DNA from: Eubacterium sp.
GTDB taxonomy: Bacteria; Bacillota; Clostridia; Oscillospirales; Acutalibacteraceae
NCBI GenBank assembly: GCA_022511225.1
Contig: JAFLRZ010000001.1
Span: 124,001-188,000 of the forward strand
DNA: 64,000 nucleotides
Direction: 5' to 3'
Position numbers and translations under genes: made by a program. The notes under the pieces are model-generated. The model saw only the letters and a program-made list of their open reading frames with translations. It had not been told where the DNA came from and did not search any database. The stretch's first letter is position 1; every line of letters starts with the position of its first letter. Below are positions 16,936 through 25,898 of the stretch, in pieces.

Positions 16936-17657
16936 ATTATCTCCTCTCTTCTGAGCACTGGTCCGTCCTTACAGATTCTTTTGTTGCCGTACTTTGTTTT
17001 GCAGGAACAGCCCATACACGCGCCGAAACCGCAGCCCATTCTTTCTTCAAAAGAATACTGACCCTGCGTTGTTGCCTTTGCTTCGATTGCCCTGAACATA
17101 GGCATAGGACCACAGGTGTAAAAATAATCGTAGTCATCAGTAAAGGCATCTGTTACGTAGCCTTTTATTCCGTATGAGCCGTCAACAGTAGTAACGATTA
17201 CGTCTGCACCGAGTGCTCTGAATTCATTTTCGAAAAAGATTTCTTCCTTAGTATTGAAACCGAGAATTACAGTAACCTCCTGACCGTCAGCAATAAGCTT
17301 TTTTGTCAGGTTATACATAGGCGGAACTCCAACACCGCCTCCGATTACGAGAGGCTTTTTGGATGCGGAAATGTCATAGCCGTTTCCAAGCCCTGTCAGC
17401 ACGTCAAGTACAGCACCGGGTAACATTTCGGACATCTGCTTTGTTCCGCTTCCTACTACTTTGTAGATAATTGTGATAGTTTCGCTGTTATAATCGCAGA
17501 CAGAAATCGGTCTGCGCAGGAATTTGCCGTCAAGCTTTATGTTTATAAACTGACCGGGAGCGGTAATATACTCAGTATCGCCCACTAAAACCATTTTATA
17601 GACGTCCTTAGTCAGAGGCTCGTTAGATAAAATTATATATAGATTCTGCTTATACAT
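16929..17657 (-). CDS. pyrK: Dihydroorotate dehydrogenase electron-transfer subunit
   Basis: PyrK carries FAD and a [2Fe-2S] cluster and passes electrons from PyrD to NAD+. FAD binding is seen in RRPISVCDY and the nucleotide-binding loop in VIGGGVGVPPMYNL. The cluster cysteines are in ERMGCGFGACMGCSCKTKYG and the following RICKDGPV. The length is 242 residues. It overlaps pyrD and follows carB by 11 nt. Confidence 0.95.
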   Translation of the reverse strand: MYKQNLYIILSNEPLTKDVYKMVLVGDTEYITAPGQFINIKLDGKFLRRPISVCDYNSETITIIYKVVGSGTKQMSEMLPGAVLDVLTGLGNGYDISASKKPLVIGGGVGVPPMYNLTKKLIADGQEVTVILGFNTKEEIFFENEFRALGADVIVTTVDGSYGIKGYVTDAFTDDYDYFYTCGPMPMFRAIEAKATTQGQYSFEERMGCGFGACMGCSCKTKYGNKRICKDGPVLRREEIIW

Positions 17658-17668
17658 AGTTATATTCC

Positions 17669-20600
17669 TTACTGTGCATCTATAGTTGATACGCCGAGTG
17701 TAATTTCCTCTAAAACGTCAAGAAGTACCTTAACTGTATCAAGAGAAGTGAACATCGTAACGTTATTTTCTACTGCTGCCCGTCTGATTTCAGAGCCGTC
17801 TGAATGAGAATCGCCTGCATTAATGTCAATAGTATTGATTACGTATGCGATATGGCCCTGACGAAGCGCATATAGAATTTCATCACTTTCGTCGAGTGTG
17901 AGCTTTGCTCTTACTCTTGTACGAATACCGTGTTCTTTAAGATACTTTGCAGTACCCTCTGTTGCTTCAATATTAAAGCCGAGGTCATAAAAACGTTTTA
18001 TAAGAGGTAAAGCAGTAGGCTTGTCCTGATCGGCAATTGTAACGAGAACCGTACCGTAATTTGCAACGTTAAGTCCTGATGCCTGAATTGCCTTATAAAG
18101 TGCTCTTGTGAGTGAAGAATCGTAGCCGATTGCCTCACCTGTTGACTTCATTTCAGGCGAAAGATAAGTGTCCATTCCCTTAAGCTTTGAGAAAGAGAAA
18201 GCAGGTGCCTTAACGTACCATCTCTTTTTTTCGGCAGGATAAATTTCGTTAATACCCTGCTCCTTAAGGCTGTGGCCGAGGATAACCTGAGTAGCAATAT
18301 GAGCCATTGGAACTGAGGTTGCCTTTGACAAGAACGGAACTGTTCTTGAAGAACGCGGATTAACCTCGATTACAAAAACGTTATCGTCATTGTCGGCAAT
18401 AAACTGAATATTATACAGACCGATTATGCCGATAGCCTTTCCGAGTTTTACTGTGTATTCAATAATTTTGTCCTTAACCGACTGAGATACAGAGAAGGTA
18501 GGATATACGGAAATTGAGTCACCTGAGTGAACACCCGTTTTTTCTACGTGCTCCATAATGCCTGGGATATAGACATCTTCGCCGTCGCATATAGCGTCAA
18601 CCTCAAGCTCTCTGCCCATAATGTATTTATCAACAAGAACAGGCTGTTCGGTATTGATTTCAACAGCAGTCTGCAGATAGTGGCGAAGTGACTCCTCGCT
18701 TGCAACAATCTGCATAGCTCGTCCGCCGAGAACGAATGACGGCCTTACAAGAACAGGATAACCGATGCTTGCGGCTACTCTTACACCCTCTTCAATATTC
18801 GTTACGGCAAGTCCCTTTGGCTGAGGAATACCCAGCTCCTCCATAACCTTCTCAAAGCTATCTCTGTTTTCTGCCCTGTCGATAGCAGTAACGTCTGTGC
18901 CTATAATCGGCACTCCGAGAGCATCAAGAGGTGGTGCCAAATTGATTGCCGTCTGACCGCCGAGAGATACGACGATTCCGAGCGGATTTTCAAGAGTTAT
19001 GATATTCATAACGTCCTCTACTGTAAGAGGCTCAAAATAGAGCTTGTCAGAGGTTGTATAGTCGGTCGAAACAGTTTCGGGGTTATTATTTATGATTATT
19101 GCCTCGTAGCCAGCGTCACGGATTGACCATATTGCGTGAACCGTGGAATAGTCAAATTCAACGCCCTGACCAATACGGATAGGACCTGAGCCGAGCACTA
19201 CAATCTTTTTCTTTTCGGAAACGATTGACTCATTTTCTTCCTCATAAGTTGAGTAGAAATACGGTACGTAGGAATCGAACTCTGATGCACAGGTGTCAAT
19301 CATTTTATATACCGGGAAAATATTGTTTTCTTTTCTGAGGTGGAAAATTTCAGCAGGAGTCATTCTCCAGAGCTTTCCGATAAATTCATCGGAGAAGCCG
19401 ATTTTCTTCGCATCCTTAAGTGTATCAATATCTCCCACGTTTTCAGCAACAGGAGTTTCAAAATCAACAATGTTCTTGAATTTTTCAAGGAAGAACATAT
19501 CGATCTTAGTAGCATTATAAATTCTATTAAGATCAACACCGAGACGGATAAGCTGAGCTATGGCAAAAAGTCTGTCATCAGTGCCGTTTTTGATGTAGCA
19601 GAGAAGCTCTTCATCGGTATATTTGTCAAACTTTTTATCATAAAGGTGGCATACACCTGTTTCAAGCGAACGAACGGCTTTAAGCAGGCTTTCCTCCATA
19701 GTTCTGCCGATAGACATAACCTCGCCTGTAGCCTTCATCTGTGTGTTGAGGGTATTATTTGCATCGGCAAATTTATCAAACGGGAAACGTGCAATTTTGG
19801 TTACAACGTAATCAAGTGTAGGCTCGAAGGAAGCAGGCGTATTTGCAATCGGAATTTCATCAAGATGCATACCGACTGCAATTTTTGCAGATACTCTTGC
19901 GATAGGATAGCCTGATGCCTTTGAAGCAAGTGCAGATGAACGCGAAACTCTTGGGTTAACCTCAATAAGATAATAGCTGAATGAGTGAGGATCAAGTGCA
20001 AACTGAACATTACATCCGCCCTCAATATTAAGCTTTCTTATAATTCTGAGCGCAGAGTCACGAAGCATATGATACTCTTTATTTGTAAGCGTCTGCGACG
20101 GCGCAACAACAACAGAGTCGCCTGTATGAACACCTACAGGGTCGATATTCTCCATATTACAGATAGTGATTGCCGTATCGTTTGCATCACGCATTACTTC
20201 GTATTCAATTTCTTTATAGCCTTTAATGCTCTTTTCTACAAGTACCTGATGAACGGGTGAAAGTGCAAGAGCATTTTTCATCATAAGCATAAATTCTTCT
20301 TCATCGTCGGCAAAGCCGCCGCCTGTACCGCCGAGAGTGAATGCAGGACGAAGTACTACAGGAAAGCCTATTCTTTTTGCTGCTTCAAGTCCTTCTTCAA
20401 GGCTCTCTGCGATTTCCGACGGAAGAACAGGCTCGCCAAGGCTTTCGCAAAGCTCTTTGAAAAGCTCTCTGTCCTCAGCACGCTCAATTGCCTCAAATTT
20501 AGTGCCGAGTATTTCAACATCGCATTCTGCAAGAATACCTTTTTTTGCAAGCTGAACAGCAAGATTAAGCCCTGTCTGTCCGCCCATTGACGGAAGAATT

Positions 20601-20854
20601 GCGTCAGGTCTTTCGTGACGGATAATTCTTGCTACGTATTCAAGATTAAGAGGCTCCATATAAACCTTATCTGCAATATCGGTATCGGTCATAATAGTTG
20701 CAGGGTTTGAATTGATAAGCACTACCTCATAGCCCTCTTCACGAAGTGCAAGGCAGGCCTGTGTGCCTGAATAGTCAAATTCAGCAGCCTGTCCGATTAC
20801 AATAGGGCCTGAGCCGATAACTAATATTTTGTGTATATCAGTTCTCTTAGGCAT
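17669..20854 (-). CDS. carB: Carbamoyl-phosphate synthase large subunit
   Basis: It makes carbamoyl phosphate from bicarbonate, ammonia and two ATP. Two homologous ATP-grasp halves are visible, each beginning with a GSGPIxIGQ nucleotide motif (about residues 13 and 560). Metal/ATP residues are in [14 protein letters not shown] and [16 protein letters not shown]-terminal allosteric MGS-like domain lies from about residue 930 ([15 protein letters not shown]). The full length of 1061 residues is typical. It lies 1 nt from carA; the two form the glutamine-dependent complex. Placement in the pyr operon suggests this copy serves pyrimidines. Confidence 0.97.
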   Translation of the reverse strand: MPKRTDIHKILVIGSGPIVIGQAAEFDYSGTQACLALREEGYEVVLINSNPATIMTDTDIADKVYMEPLNLEYVARIIRHERPDAILPSMGGQTGLNLAVQLAKKGILAECDVEILGTKFEAIERAEDRELFKELCESLGEPVLPSEIAESLEEGLEAAKRIGFPVVLRPAFTLGGTGGGFADDEEEFMLMMKNALALSPVHQVLVEKSIKGYKEIEYEVMRDANDTAITICNMENIDPVGVHTGDSVVVAPSQTLTNKEYHMLRDSALRIIRKLNIEGGCNVQFALDPHSFSYYLIEVNPRVSRSSALASKASGYPIARVSAKIAVGMHLDEIPIANTPASFEPTLDYVVTKIARFPFDKFADANNTLNTQMKATGEVMSIGRTMEESLLKAVRSLETGVCHLYDKKFDKYTDEELLCYIKNGTDDRLFAIAQLIRLGVDLNRIYNATKIDMFFLEKFKNIVDFETPVAENVGDIDTLKDAKKIGFSDEFIGKLWRMTPAEIFHLRKENNIFPVYKMIDTCASEFDSYVPYFYSTYEEENESIVSEKKKIVVLGSGPIRIGQGVEFDYSTVHAIWSIRDAGYEAIIINNNPETVSTDYTTSDKLYFEPLTVEDVMNIITLENPLGIVVSLGGQTAINLAPPLDALGVPIIGTDVTAIDRAENRDSFEKVMEELGIPQPKGLAVTNIEEGVRVAASIGYPVLVRPSFVLGGRAMQIVASEESLRHYLQTAVEINTEQPVLVDKYIMGRELEVDAICDGEDVYIPGIMEHVEKTGVHSGDSISVYPTFSVSQSVKDKIIEYTVKLGKAIGIIGLYNIQFIADNDDNVFVIEVNPRSSRTVPFLSKATSVPMAHIATQVILGHSLKEQGINEIYPAEKKRWYVKAPAFSFSKLKGMDTYLSPEMKSTGEAIGYDSSLTRALYKAIQASGLNVANYGTVLVTIADQDKPTALPLIKRFYDLGFNIEATEGTAKYLKEHGIRTRVRAKLTLDESDEILYALRQGHIAYVINTIDINAGDSHSDGSEIRRAAVENNVTMFTSLDTVKVLLDVLEEITLGVSTIDAQ

Positions 20855-20855
20855 A

Positions 20856-21944
20856 TTAACCTACCTCCTTTTCCATTAAGTCTATGAATATATCGAAGAG
20901 ATACGCACTGTCCTGCGGACCGGGTGCGCTTTCAGGGTGATACTGAACGGAGAAAAGCTTATTCTCTTCGCTCTTTACGCCCTCTGCCGTATCATCAAGC
21001 AAATTCTTGTGGGTAAGTGTAAGCTCGGTAGATTCAAGCGAGTTCACATCGACAGCATATGAATGATTTTGAGAAGTGATTTCAAGCTTGCCCGTATTAA
21101 GATTCATTACAGGATGATTTCCGCCTCTGTGACCGAATTTCATCTTAAACGTCTTTGCACCGAGTGCGAGCGAAATCATCTGATGCCCAAGACAGATACC
21201 AAAAATCGGGAGCTTGCCCTTAAGCTCTTTTACAACGTTAATAACTGTCTGCACATCCTCGGGGTTGCCCGGACCATTTGAAAGGAACAAGCCGTCCGGC
21301 TTCATCCTGAGAATCTCGTCAGCAGTAATGTCATACGGCACAACTACGACGTTACAACCCTTTTCGTTAAGCTTTCTGATAATGTTAAGCTTAATACCGC
21401 AGTCAATTGCAACAACGTCAAATTTATGATTAGGAGTTCTTGAAAACCAACGTTTTTTACAGCTTACTCGTGACACCATATCCGTAGGAATTTTATATGC
21501 TCTAACCTTTTCGAGTGCAGTTTCATACGGCACGTCGGCATCGCATATAATTACCTTCTGCGAGCCTTCGTCACGAATAATTCTTGTAATCATTCTCGTA
21601 TCAACACCGCTGATAGCAGGTATATCATATTCATCAAGAACCTCGGAGAGAGTTTTTGTATAACGGAAGTTAGACGGAAGATCGTTATACTCCCTGACAA
21701 TAAGTCCTCCCATAGTGGGTACTCGTGTTTCGTAATCCTCGTCGGTTACACCGTAGTTACCGATAAGCGGATAGGTCATACATACCATCTGGTCTGTATA
21801 GCTCGGATCGGAAATAATTTCCTGATAGCCTACCATCGATGTATTAAAAACAAGCTCGTTTATTGCTTCTTTGTCTGCACCGAAGCTGTAGCCGTAAAAT
21901 TCTTTGCCGTTTTCAAGGACAATTTTTTTGTTATATGGCTTCAT
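20856..21944 (-). CDS. carA: Carbamoyl-phosphate synthase small subunit (glutaminase)
   Basis: CarA hydrolyses glutamine and channels ammonia to CarB. The class I glutamine amidotransferase domain has its nucleophile in [15 protein letters not shown] and the His/Glu pair in [11 protein letters not shown]. The N-terminal CPSase domain begins [16 protein letters not shown]. The ATG at 21944 with AGGAGA 8 nt upstream is chosen rather than the TTG two codons before. The start overlaps the pyrC 3' end by 14 nt. The length of 362 is normal. Confidence 0.96.
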   Translation of the reverse strand: MKPYNKKIVLENGKEFYGYSFGADKEAINELVFNTSMVGYQEIISDPSYTDQMVCMTYPLIGNYGVTDEDYETRVPTMGGLIVREYNDLPSNFRYTKTLSEVLDEYDIPAISGVDTRMITRIIRDEGSQKVIICDADVPYETALEKVRAYKIPTDMVSRVSCKKRWFSRTPNHKFDVVAIDCGIKLNIIRKLNEKGCNVVVVPYDITADEILRMKPDGLFLSNGPGNPEDVQTVINVVKELKGKLPIFGICLGHQMISLALGAKTFKMKFGHRGGNHPVMNLNTGKLEITSQNHSYAVDVNSLESTELTLTHKNLLDDTAEGVKSEENKLFSVQYHPESAPGPQDSAYLFDIFIDLMEKEVG

Positions 21945-23205
21945 AAACAATCTCTCCTTTGCAAATAGTCATTATATTTTCTCCCTGAACGTGCCAGCCC
22001 TCAAAAGGAGTGGCTCTGCCCATTGTAACAAATTTATCGGGGTCAACCGTCCACTGCTTGTCTATATCAAGCAGTGCAAGATCTGCGACCTCGCCTTCTT
22101 TGATTTCACCGCCTTCTAAGCCGAAAATCTCTCTCGGTCTTACAGACATCATATATATCAGCTTTTCAAGTGGTATAAATCCCGTTTTAACAAGCTTTGT
22201 GTTGAGGACTGCAAAGGCAGTTTCAAGTCCGACAACACCCATAAGTGATTTTTCAAGTCCTCGTGATTTTTCTTCCTTTGAATGAGGTGCGTGATCGGTT
22301 GCTATGACGTCAATAGTTCCGTCAATAACGCCCTCAATAAGTGCATTCATATCATCCTTTGCACGAAGCGGTGGATTCATCTTGAATCTGCCGTCCTCTT
22401 GTAAATCCATATCACACATTGTAAGGTAATGAGGACCCGTTTCACAAGTTACGTTGACTCCCCTCGCCTTTGCCTTGCGAATTATATCGACACTTTCTTT
22501 AGTAGAAATATGGCAAACGTGATACTTGCACCCTGTTTCTTCAGCAAGAATACAATCACGCTCAATCTGTGCCCACTCGCTTTCGGAGCATATTCCCTTA
22601 TGATTGTGCTCCTTACAGTATTCGCCGTTATGTATATAACCGCCGTTAAGAAGCTCGTTTACTTCGCAATGAGCGGAAATTATTTTGCCGAGCTTTGCGC
22701 ACTCTGTCATAGCCTGCTTCATAAGTGCACTGGTCTGCACTCCTGTGCCGTCATCTGAAAATCCGACTGCCTTATCGGCAAGAGAAGCAAAATCAACCGT
22801 TTCACCTATTCCAAGTCTTCCCTTTGTAATTGATGCAAACGGAAGCACATTAATGACAGCATCCTTTTCAATAATGTCCGTCTGCAGCTTTAGTGCTTCT
22901 GCGCTGTCAGGAGGAGGATCAAGATTAGGCATTGTAAATATTGTTGTATATCCTGCTCTTGCAGCAGCCATTGAGCCTGTCTTGATAGTTTCCTTATAAG
23001 AAAAACCGGGCTCTCGAAGATGTGTATGAACATCCACGAAACCCGGAATTAAAAAATACTTATCCATTGCATCAACAGTACGGTCAGCAATAATATCAGA
23101 AATAGAAACAGCAAGGCTATGGATTTTTCCGTCTTTAATAAAAACATTTGATTTTTCAAAGCTATCGCCCTTATAGATCAATGCGTTTTTTATAAGCAAA
23201 GTCAT
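21931..23205 (-). CDS. pyrC: Dihydroorotase
   Basis: It cyclises carbamoyl-aspartate to dihydroorotate. The metal-binding DVHTHLREPGFSYKE (about residue 57) is visible, with histidines in ISAHCEV and CHIST and the catalytic aspartate in ATDHAPHSKEE. The 424-residue length is of the class I, B. subtilis-like type. It is the first gene of the pyr operon, 62 nt downstream of a near-consensus promoter region. No pyrR or uracil permease gene accompanies it. Confidence 0.96.
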   Translation of the reverse strand: MTLLIKNALIYKGDSFEKSNVFIKDGKIHSLAVSISDIIADRTVDAMDKYFLIPGFVDVHTHLREPGFSYKETIKTGSMAAARAGYTTIFTMPNLDPPPDSAEALKLQTDIIEKDAVINVLPFASITKGRLGIGETVDFASLADKAVGFSDDGTGVQTSALMKQAMTECAKLGKIISAHCEVNELLNGGYIHNGEYCKEHNHKGICSESEWAQIERDCILAEETGCKYHVCHISTKESVDIIRKAKARGVNVTCETGPHYLTMCDMDLQEDGRFKMNPPLRAKDDMNALIEGVIDGTIDVIATDHAPHSKEEKSRGLEKSLMGVVGLETAFAVLNTKLVKTGFIPLEKLIYMMSVRPREIFGLEGGEIKEGEVADLALLDIDKQWTVDPDKFVTMGRATPFEGWHVQGENIMTICKGEIVYEAI

Positions 23206-23273
23206 AAATCCAAATTCCTTTCTTATTCAATATTATTATATAAGGGATTATCCCTCTCGTCTTTATCCGATTA

Positions 23274-23303
23274 ATTATAATACATTTCTACACTATAAGT
23301 CAA
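23274..23303 (-). promoter_or_regulatory. Promoter of the pyr operon
   Basis: On the minus strand TTGACT (23298-23303), 18 bp, TATAAT (23274-23279). The predicted leader is only about 60 nt with a small AGGGA-TAA-TCCCT stem. I see no classic PyrR attenuator (antiterminator/terminator pair). Confidence 0.75.
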
Positions 23304-23326
23304 TACAAAAATGTGCACAAAATATA

Positions 23327-23355
23327 TTGAATATGATATTTTTTTATAATATAAT
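23327..23355 (+). promoter_or_regulatory. Promoter of the GH4-PfkB operon
   Basis: TTGAAT (23327-23332), 17 bp, TATAAT (23350-23355), divergent from the pyr promoter. Confidence 0.7.
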
Positions 23356-23390
23356 TTACTATATCTATGAATTTCGGAAAGAGGATTAAT

Positions 23391-24755
23391 ATGAAACTTA
23401 CAGTTATAGGCGGCGGTGGCGTGCGCTCAATGTTTCTTTCAAAGAGTATTGCAAGAAGAGCAAGCGAGCTTAAAATAACCACCCTCGTGTTTATGGATAA
23501 TGATGAAACGAAACTGAATATATACGGCAAAATGGCAAAAAAGGTTGCTGATATTCTTTGCCCTGAGCTTGAATTCATTTTAACCTCCGATGCAGTTGAG
23601 GCAATAAAAGATGCTGATTACGTAATCACTACAATTCGTGTCGGCGGAGATGATATGAGAGTGAGAGATGAAAGAATTGCTCTTGATCTCGGCATTTTAG
23701 GACAGGAAACTACGGGTGCTGCAGGATTATCATTTGCAATGCGCTCTGTATCGGCTCTTGCTGAATACTGTGAATTAATCAAAAAGTACGCAAAGCCTGA
23801 CTGCAAAGTGTTTAACTTCACAAATCCTGCCGGAGTCGTCAGCCAGACATTAAGAGATATGGGATATGACTTCACCTATGGAATCTGCGATGCTCCGAGC
23901 GGTATGCTGCGCTCATTTGAAAAGCTTTACGGTGCCGAAGAGGATAGTATCAGGGGTGAAGTTTACGGACTTAATCACTTATCTTATTTCAAGTCGATTA
24001 CGCTTAACGGCAGAGAAATAATGAATGAGCTGATTGATAATGACAAGGCTTATGAAGATACGGATATGAGGTACTTTGAAAAAGAGCTTCTGCGTCAGCG
24101 TGGCGGAGTACTTAACGAATATCTGTACTATTTTTACTATCGTGAAAAGGCTGTTGAAAACATATTAAAAGCAGACAAAACGCGAGGTGAGCAAATCTGC
24201 GAAATCAACAAGCAGATGACTGCTGAGCTACAAAGAATTGATATTGATAATGACTTTGAAACGGCACTTAAAATATTTGAACACTGGTACGGTGAGAGAG
24301 AAAACAATTATATGGCATCTGAAACCGGTGTTAAACGAAAGGCTCCTTGGCACTTTGATATATACGAAAAGGACGCAGGAGGCTACGCAGGAGTTGCACT
24401 AAAATTTATAGAAATTGCACAGAGCGGTAAAAGTGACAGTATGATTTTATGTGTTCCTAACGGTGATGCGATTGATGGTCTTAAGGAGAATGACGTTGTT
24501 GAAATCACCTGCGATATTACTCCGTGCGGTGCAATTCCTCATAAAATCGGTGAAATTGACGAGCAAAATCTTGAGCTTATAAGAAGAGTTAAGATATACG
24601 AAAGGCTTGCAAGCAAAGCAATCAGAGAGAAATCACGGCAAGCTGCTGTCGAGGCACTCACAATGCATCCGCTTGTAAACAGCTATTCGTTGGCAAAAAA
24701 ACTTATCAGTGAATACCTTGAGCTTAACAAGGATTATACGGGAGAGTGGAAATAA
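23391..24755 (+). CDS. Family 4 glycoside hydrolase (NAD-dependent, 6-phospho-glycosidase-like)
   Basis: GH4 enzymes use NAD+ and a divalent metal to hydrolyse (often phosphorylated) glycosides by an oxidation-elimination route. The N-terminal Rossmann motif MKLTVIGGGGVRS is followed by VFMDNDE, the asparagine motif VFNFTNPAGVVSQ, the metal cysteine in YGICDAPSG and the metal histidine in GLNHLSYF. The 454-residue length is typical. The start at 23391 is taken from GAGG eight to nine bases upstream rather than the frame opening at 23367. The stop overlaps the kinase start (TAATG), so a phosphorylated or free sugar pathway is likely. The sugar specificity cannot be read from sequence. Confidence 0.88.
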   Translation: MKLTVIGGGGVRSMFLSKSIARRASELKITTLVFMDNDETKLNIYGKMAKKVADILCPELEFILTSDAVEAIKDADYVITTIRVGGDDMRVRDERIALDLGILGQETTGAAGLSFAMRSVSALAEYCELIKKYAKPDCKVFNFTNPAGVVSQTLRDMGYDFTYGICDAPSGMLRSFEKLYGAEEDSIRGEVYGLNHLSYFKSITLNGREIMNELIDNDKAYEDTDMRYFEKELLRQRGGVLNEYLYYFYYREKAVENILKADKTRGEQICEINKQMTAELQRIDIDNDFETALKIFEHWYGERENNYMASETGVKRKAPWHFDIYEKDAGGYAGVALKFIEIAQSGKSDSMILCVPNGDAIDGLKENDVVEITCDITPCGAIPHKIGEIDEQNLELIRRVKIYERLASKAIREKSRQAAVEALTMHPLVNSYSLAKKLISEYLELNKDYTGEWK

Positions 24756-25666
24756 TGGCATTTATTTCAGGAGCAGGTGCAACGAATATTGATTTACTTT
24801 ATCAGGGCTTTGACAGGCTTGCAGGTGTCGGTGAGGAACTCTACTGCAAGGACTTTTCTCTGCAATTAGGCGGTGGTCTGCCTGCAACGCTCATAAATCT
24901 CGGCAGGCTTGGGATTGAAGCAAAAATTGCAACAGAGCTTGGCTCGGATATTTTTTCTGACTTTGCTAAGGAAAAATTCTTGGAAAACGGTGTTGAGCCT
25001 ATTAATCTTTACAAAGGCAATGATATACCGCTCAATATTACCTCGGCAATAATTCTGCCAAATGACAGGACGTTTTATTCCTACGGCAAAGGTTCTATTG
25101 AAGCTGATAATGAAAGTTGCGAAATTTTTTATAATATTGCTAAGGGAAGCAAAATTTGTATGATGCAGCTCGGCGGCTTTAAGGAAGTTTACAGAAAGCT
25201 TAAGGACGAGGGCACGATTCTTGTGCTTGACACCGGCTGGGATGACGAGATGAGTTTTGAAAAATATAATGATTATCTCGACCTTGCAGATTACTACACG
25301 CCTAACAGAGTTGAAGCTATGAAAATTTCGGGTCAAAGCACTCCCGAAAACGCTGCTCAGGCACTAAAAAAATATTTTGACAAGGTAGTAGTAAAGCTTG
25401 ATGCAGACGGCTGTTTAGGTATTGATAACGGCAATGAATTTTTCGTACCGAGTGTTAAGGAATTCAAGCACGTTGACTCAACAGGTGCCGGTGATGCATT
25501 TCTTGCAGGATTTATGTACGGACTTTTTTATGACTACGGGCTTAAGGAATGCATTGAATTCGGAAACATAACCGGAGGGAAGGCGGTTACAGAGGTAGGT
25601 GCCTTGAGCGGATATGTCAGCGAGCAGGAATTAATTGAAATCAAGAAAAGAATTTACGAATCGTAA
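24755..25666 (+). CDS. PfkB-family carbohydrate kinase
   Basis: This 303-residue ribokinase-fold protein has the N-terminal glycine-rich substrate region LQLGGGLPATLINLGRLGI. The PfkB signature 2 is DSTGAGDAFLAGFMYGL (about residues 240-256) with the catalytic base Asp in GAGD. A nucleotide-binding region precedes it (VVVKLDADGCLGI). The ATG at 24755 overlaps the GH4 stop. The GH4/PfkB pairing suggests the kinase phosphorylates the sugar freed or used by the glycosidase. Ribokinase, fructokinase or KDG kinase activity are all compatible. Confidence 0.88.
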   Translation: MAFISGAGATNIDLLYQGFDRLAGVGEELYCKDFSLQLGGGLPATLINLGRLGIEAKIATELGSDIFSDFAKEKFLENGVEPINLYKGNDIPLNITSAIILPNDRTFYSYGKGSIEADNESCEIFYNIAKGSKICMMQLGGFKEVYRKLKDEGTILVLDTGWDDEMSFEKYNDYLDLADYYTPNRVEAMKISGQSTPENAAQALKKYFDKVVVKLDADGCLGIDNGNEFFVPSVKEFKHVDSTGAGDAFLAGFMYGLFYDYGLKECIEFGNITGGKAVTEVGALSGYVSEQELIEIKKRIYES

Positions 25667-25708
25667 AAGTTAGTTTAACTTGTGATTCCACTTACTATAA
25701 TTCAAATC

Positions 25709-25747
25709 AAAAAAGTGTGTAAGCTGATAAAGCTTACACACTTTTTT
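25709..25747. terminator. Strong bidirectional terminator
   Basis: A 17-bp perfect stem (25709-25725 with 25731-25747), loop GATAA, with A6 and T6 at the ends so that it works on both strands. It serves PfkB (+) and the peptide/subtilase unit (-). Confidence 0.9.
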
Positions 25748-25773
25748 GAAGTAGTGTTGTTTGCAATATTGAT

Positions 25774-25896
25774 TTATCCAAACGGCCACGGAGTATCATT
25801 ATCATCTTTAGGGAATTCTGTTCCGCTGGTTGTAATGACATCAACTGTTTTAAATTTCTCGACATCTGTTACTGGTTTTTCGTAAATTTCCTTCAT
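25774..25896 (-). CDS. 40-residue peptide gene coupled to the subtilase
   Basis: I found this short frame by reading the minus strand. It encodes 40 residues beginning MKEIYEKPVTDVEKF and ending DNDTPWPFG, with a DVITTSG block in the middle. Its ribosome site AAGGTGG lies in the last codons of the subtilase gene, and the ATG follows the subtilase stop by 2 nt, so the two are translationally coupled. A strong terminator follows. There is no signal peptide and no cysteine. Small proteins with a KP...F...DVITTS pattern occur widely in gut Firmicutes as far as I recall, without known function. It could be a precursor or substrate peptide, or a regulatory peptide. The function is unknown; the gene itself is well supported by context. 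Confidence 0.7.
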   Translation of the reverse strand: MKEIYEKPVTDVEKFKTVDVITTSGTEFPKDDNDTPWPFG

Positions 25897-25898
25897 TT

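Noticed and set aside
23206-23270. PyrR-binding-like segment GACGAGAGGGAT in the pyr leader
   Set aside because: It resembles only part of the PyrR consensus, and the leader has no terminator/antiterminator pair.
25682-25885. Plus-strand open frame of 67 codons after the kinase gene
   Set aside because: It runs through the strong terminator hairpin and is antisense to the better-supported peptide gene.
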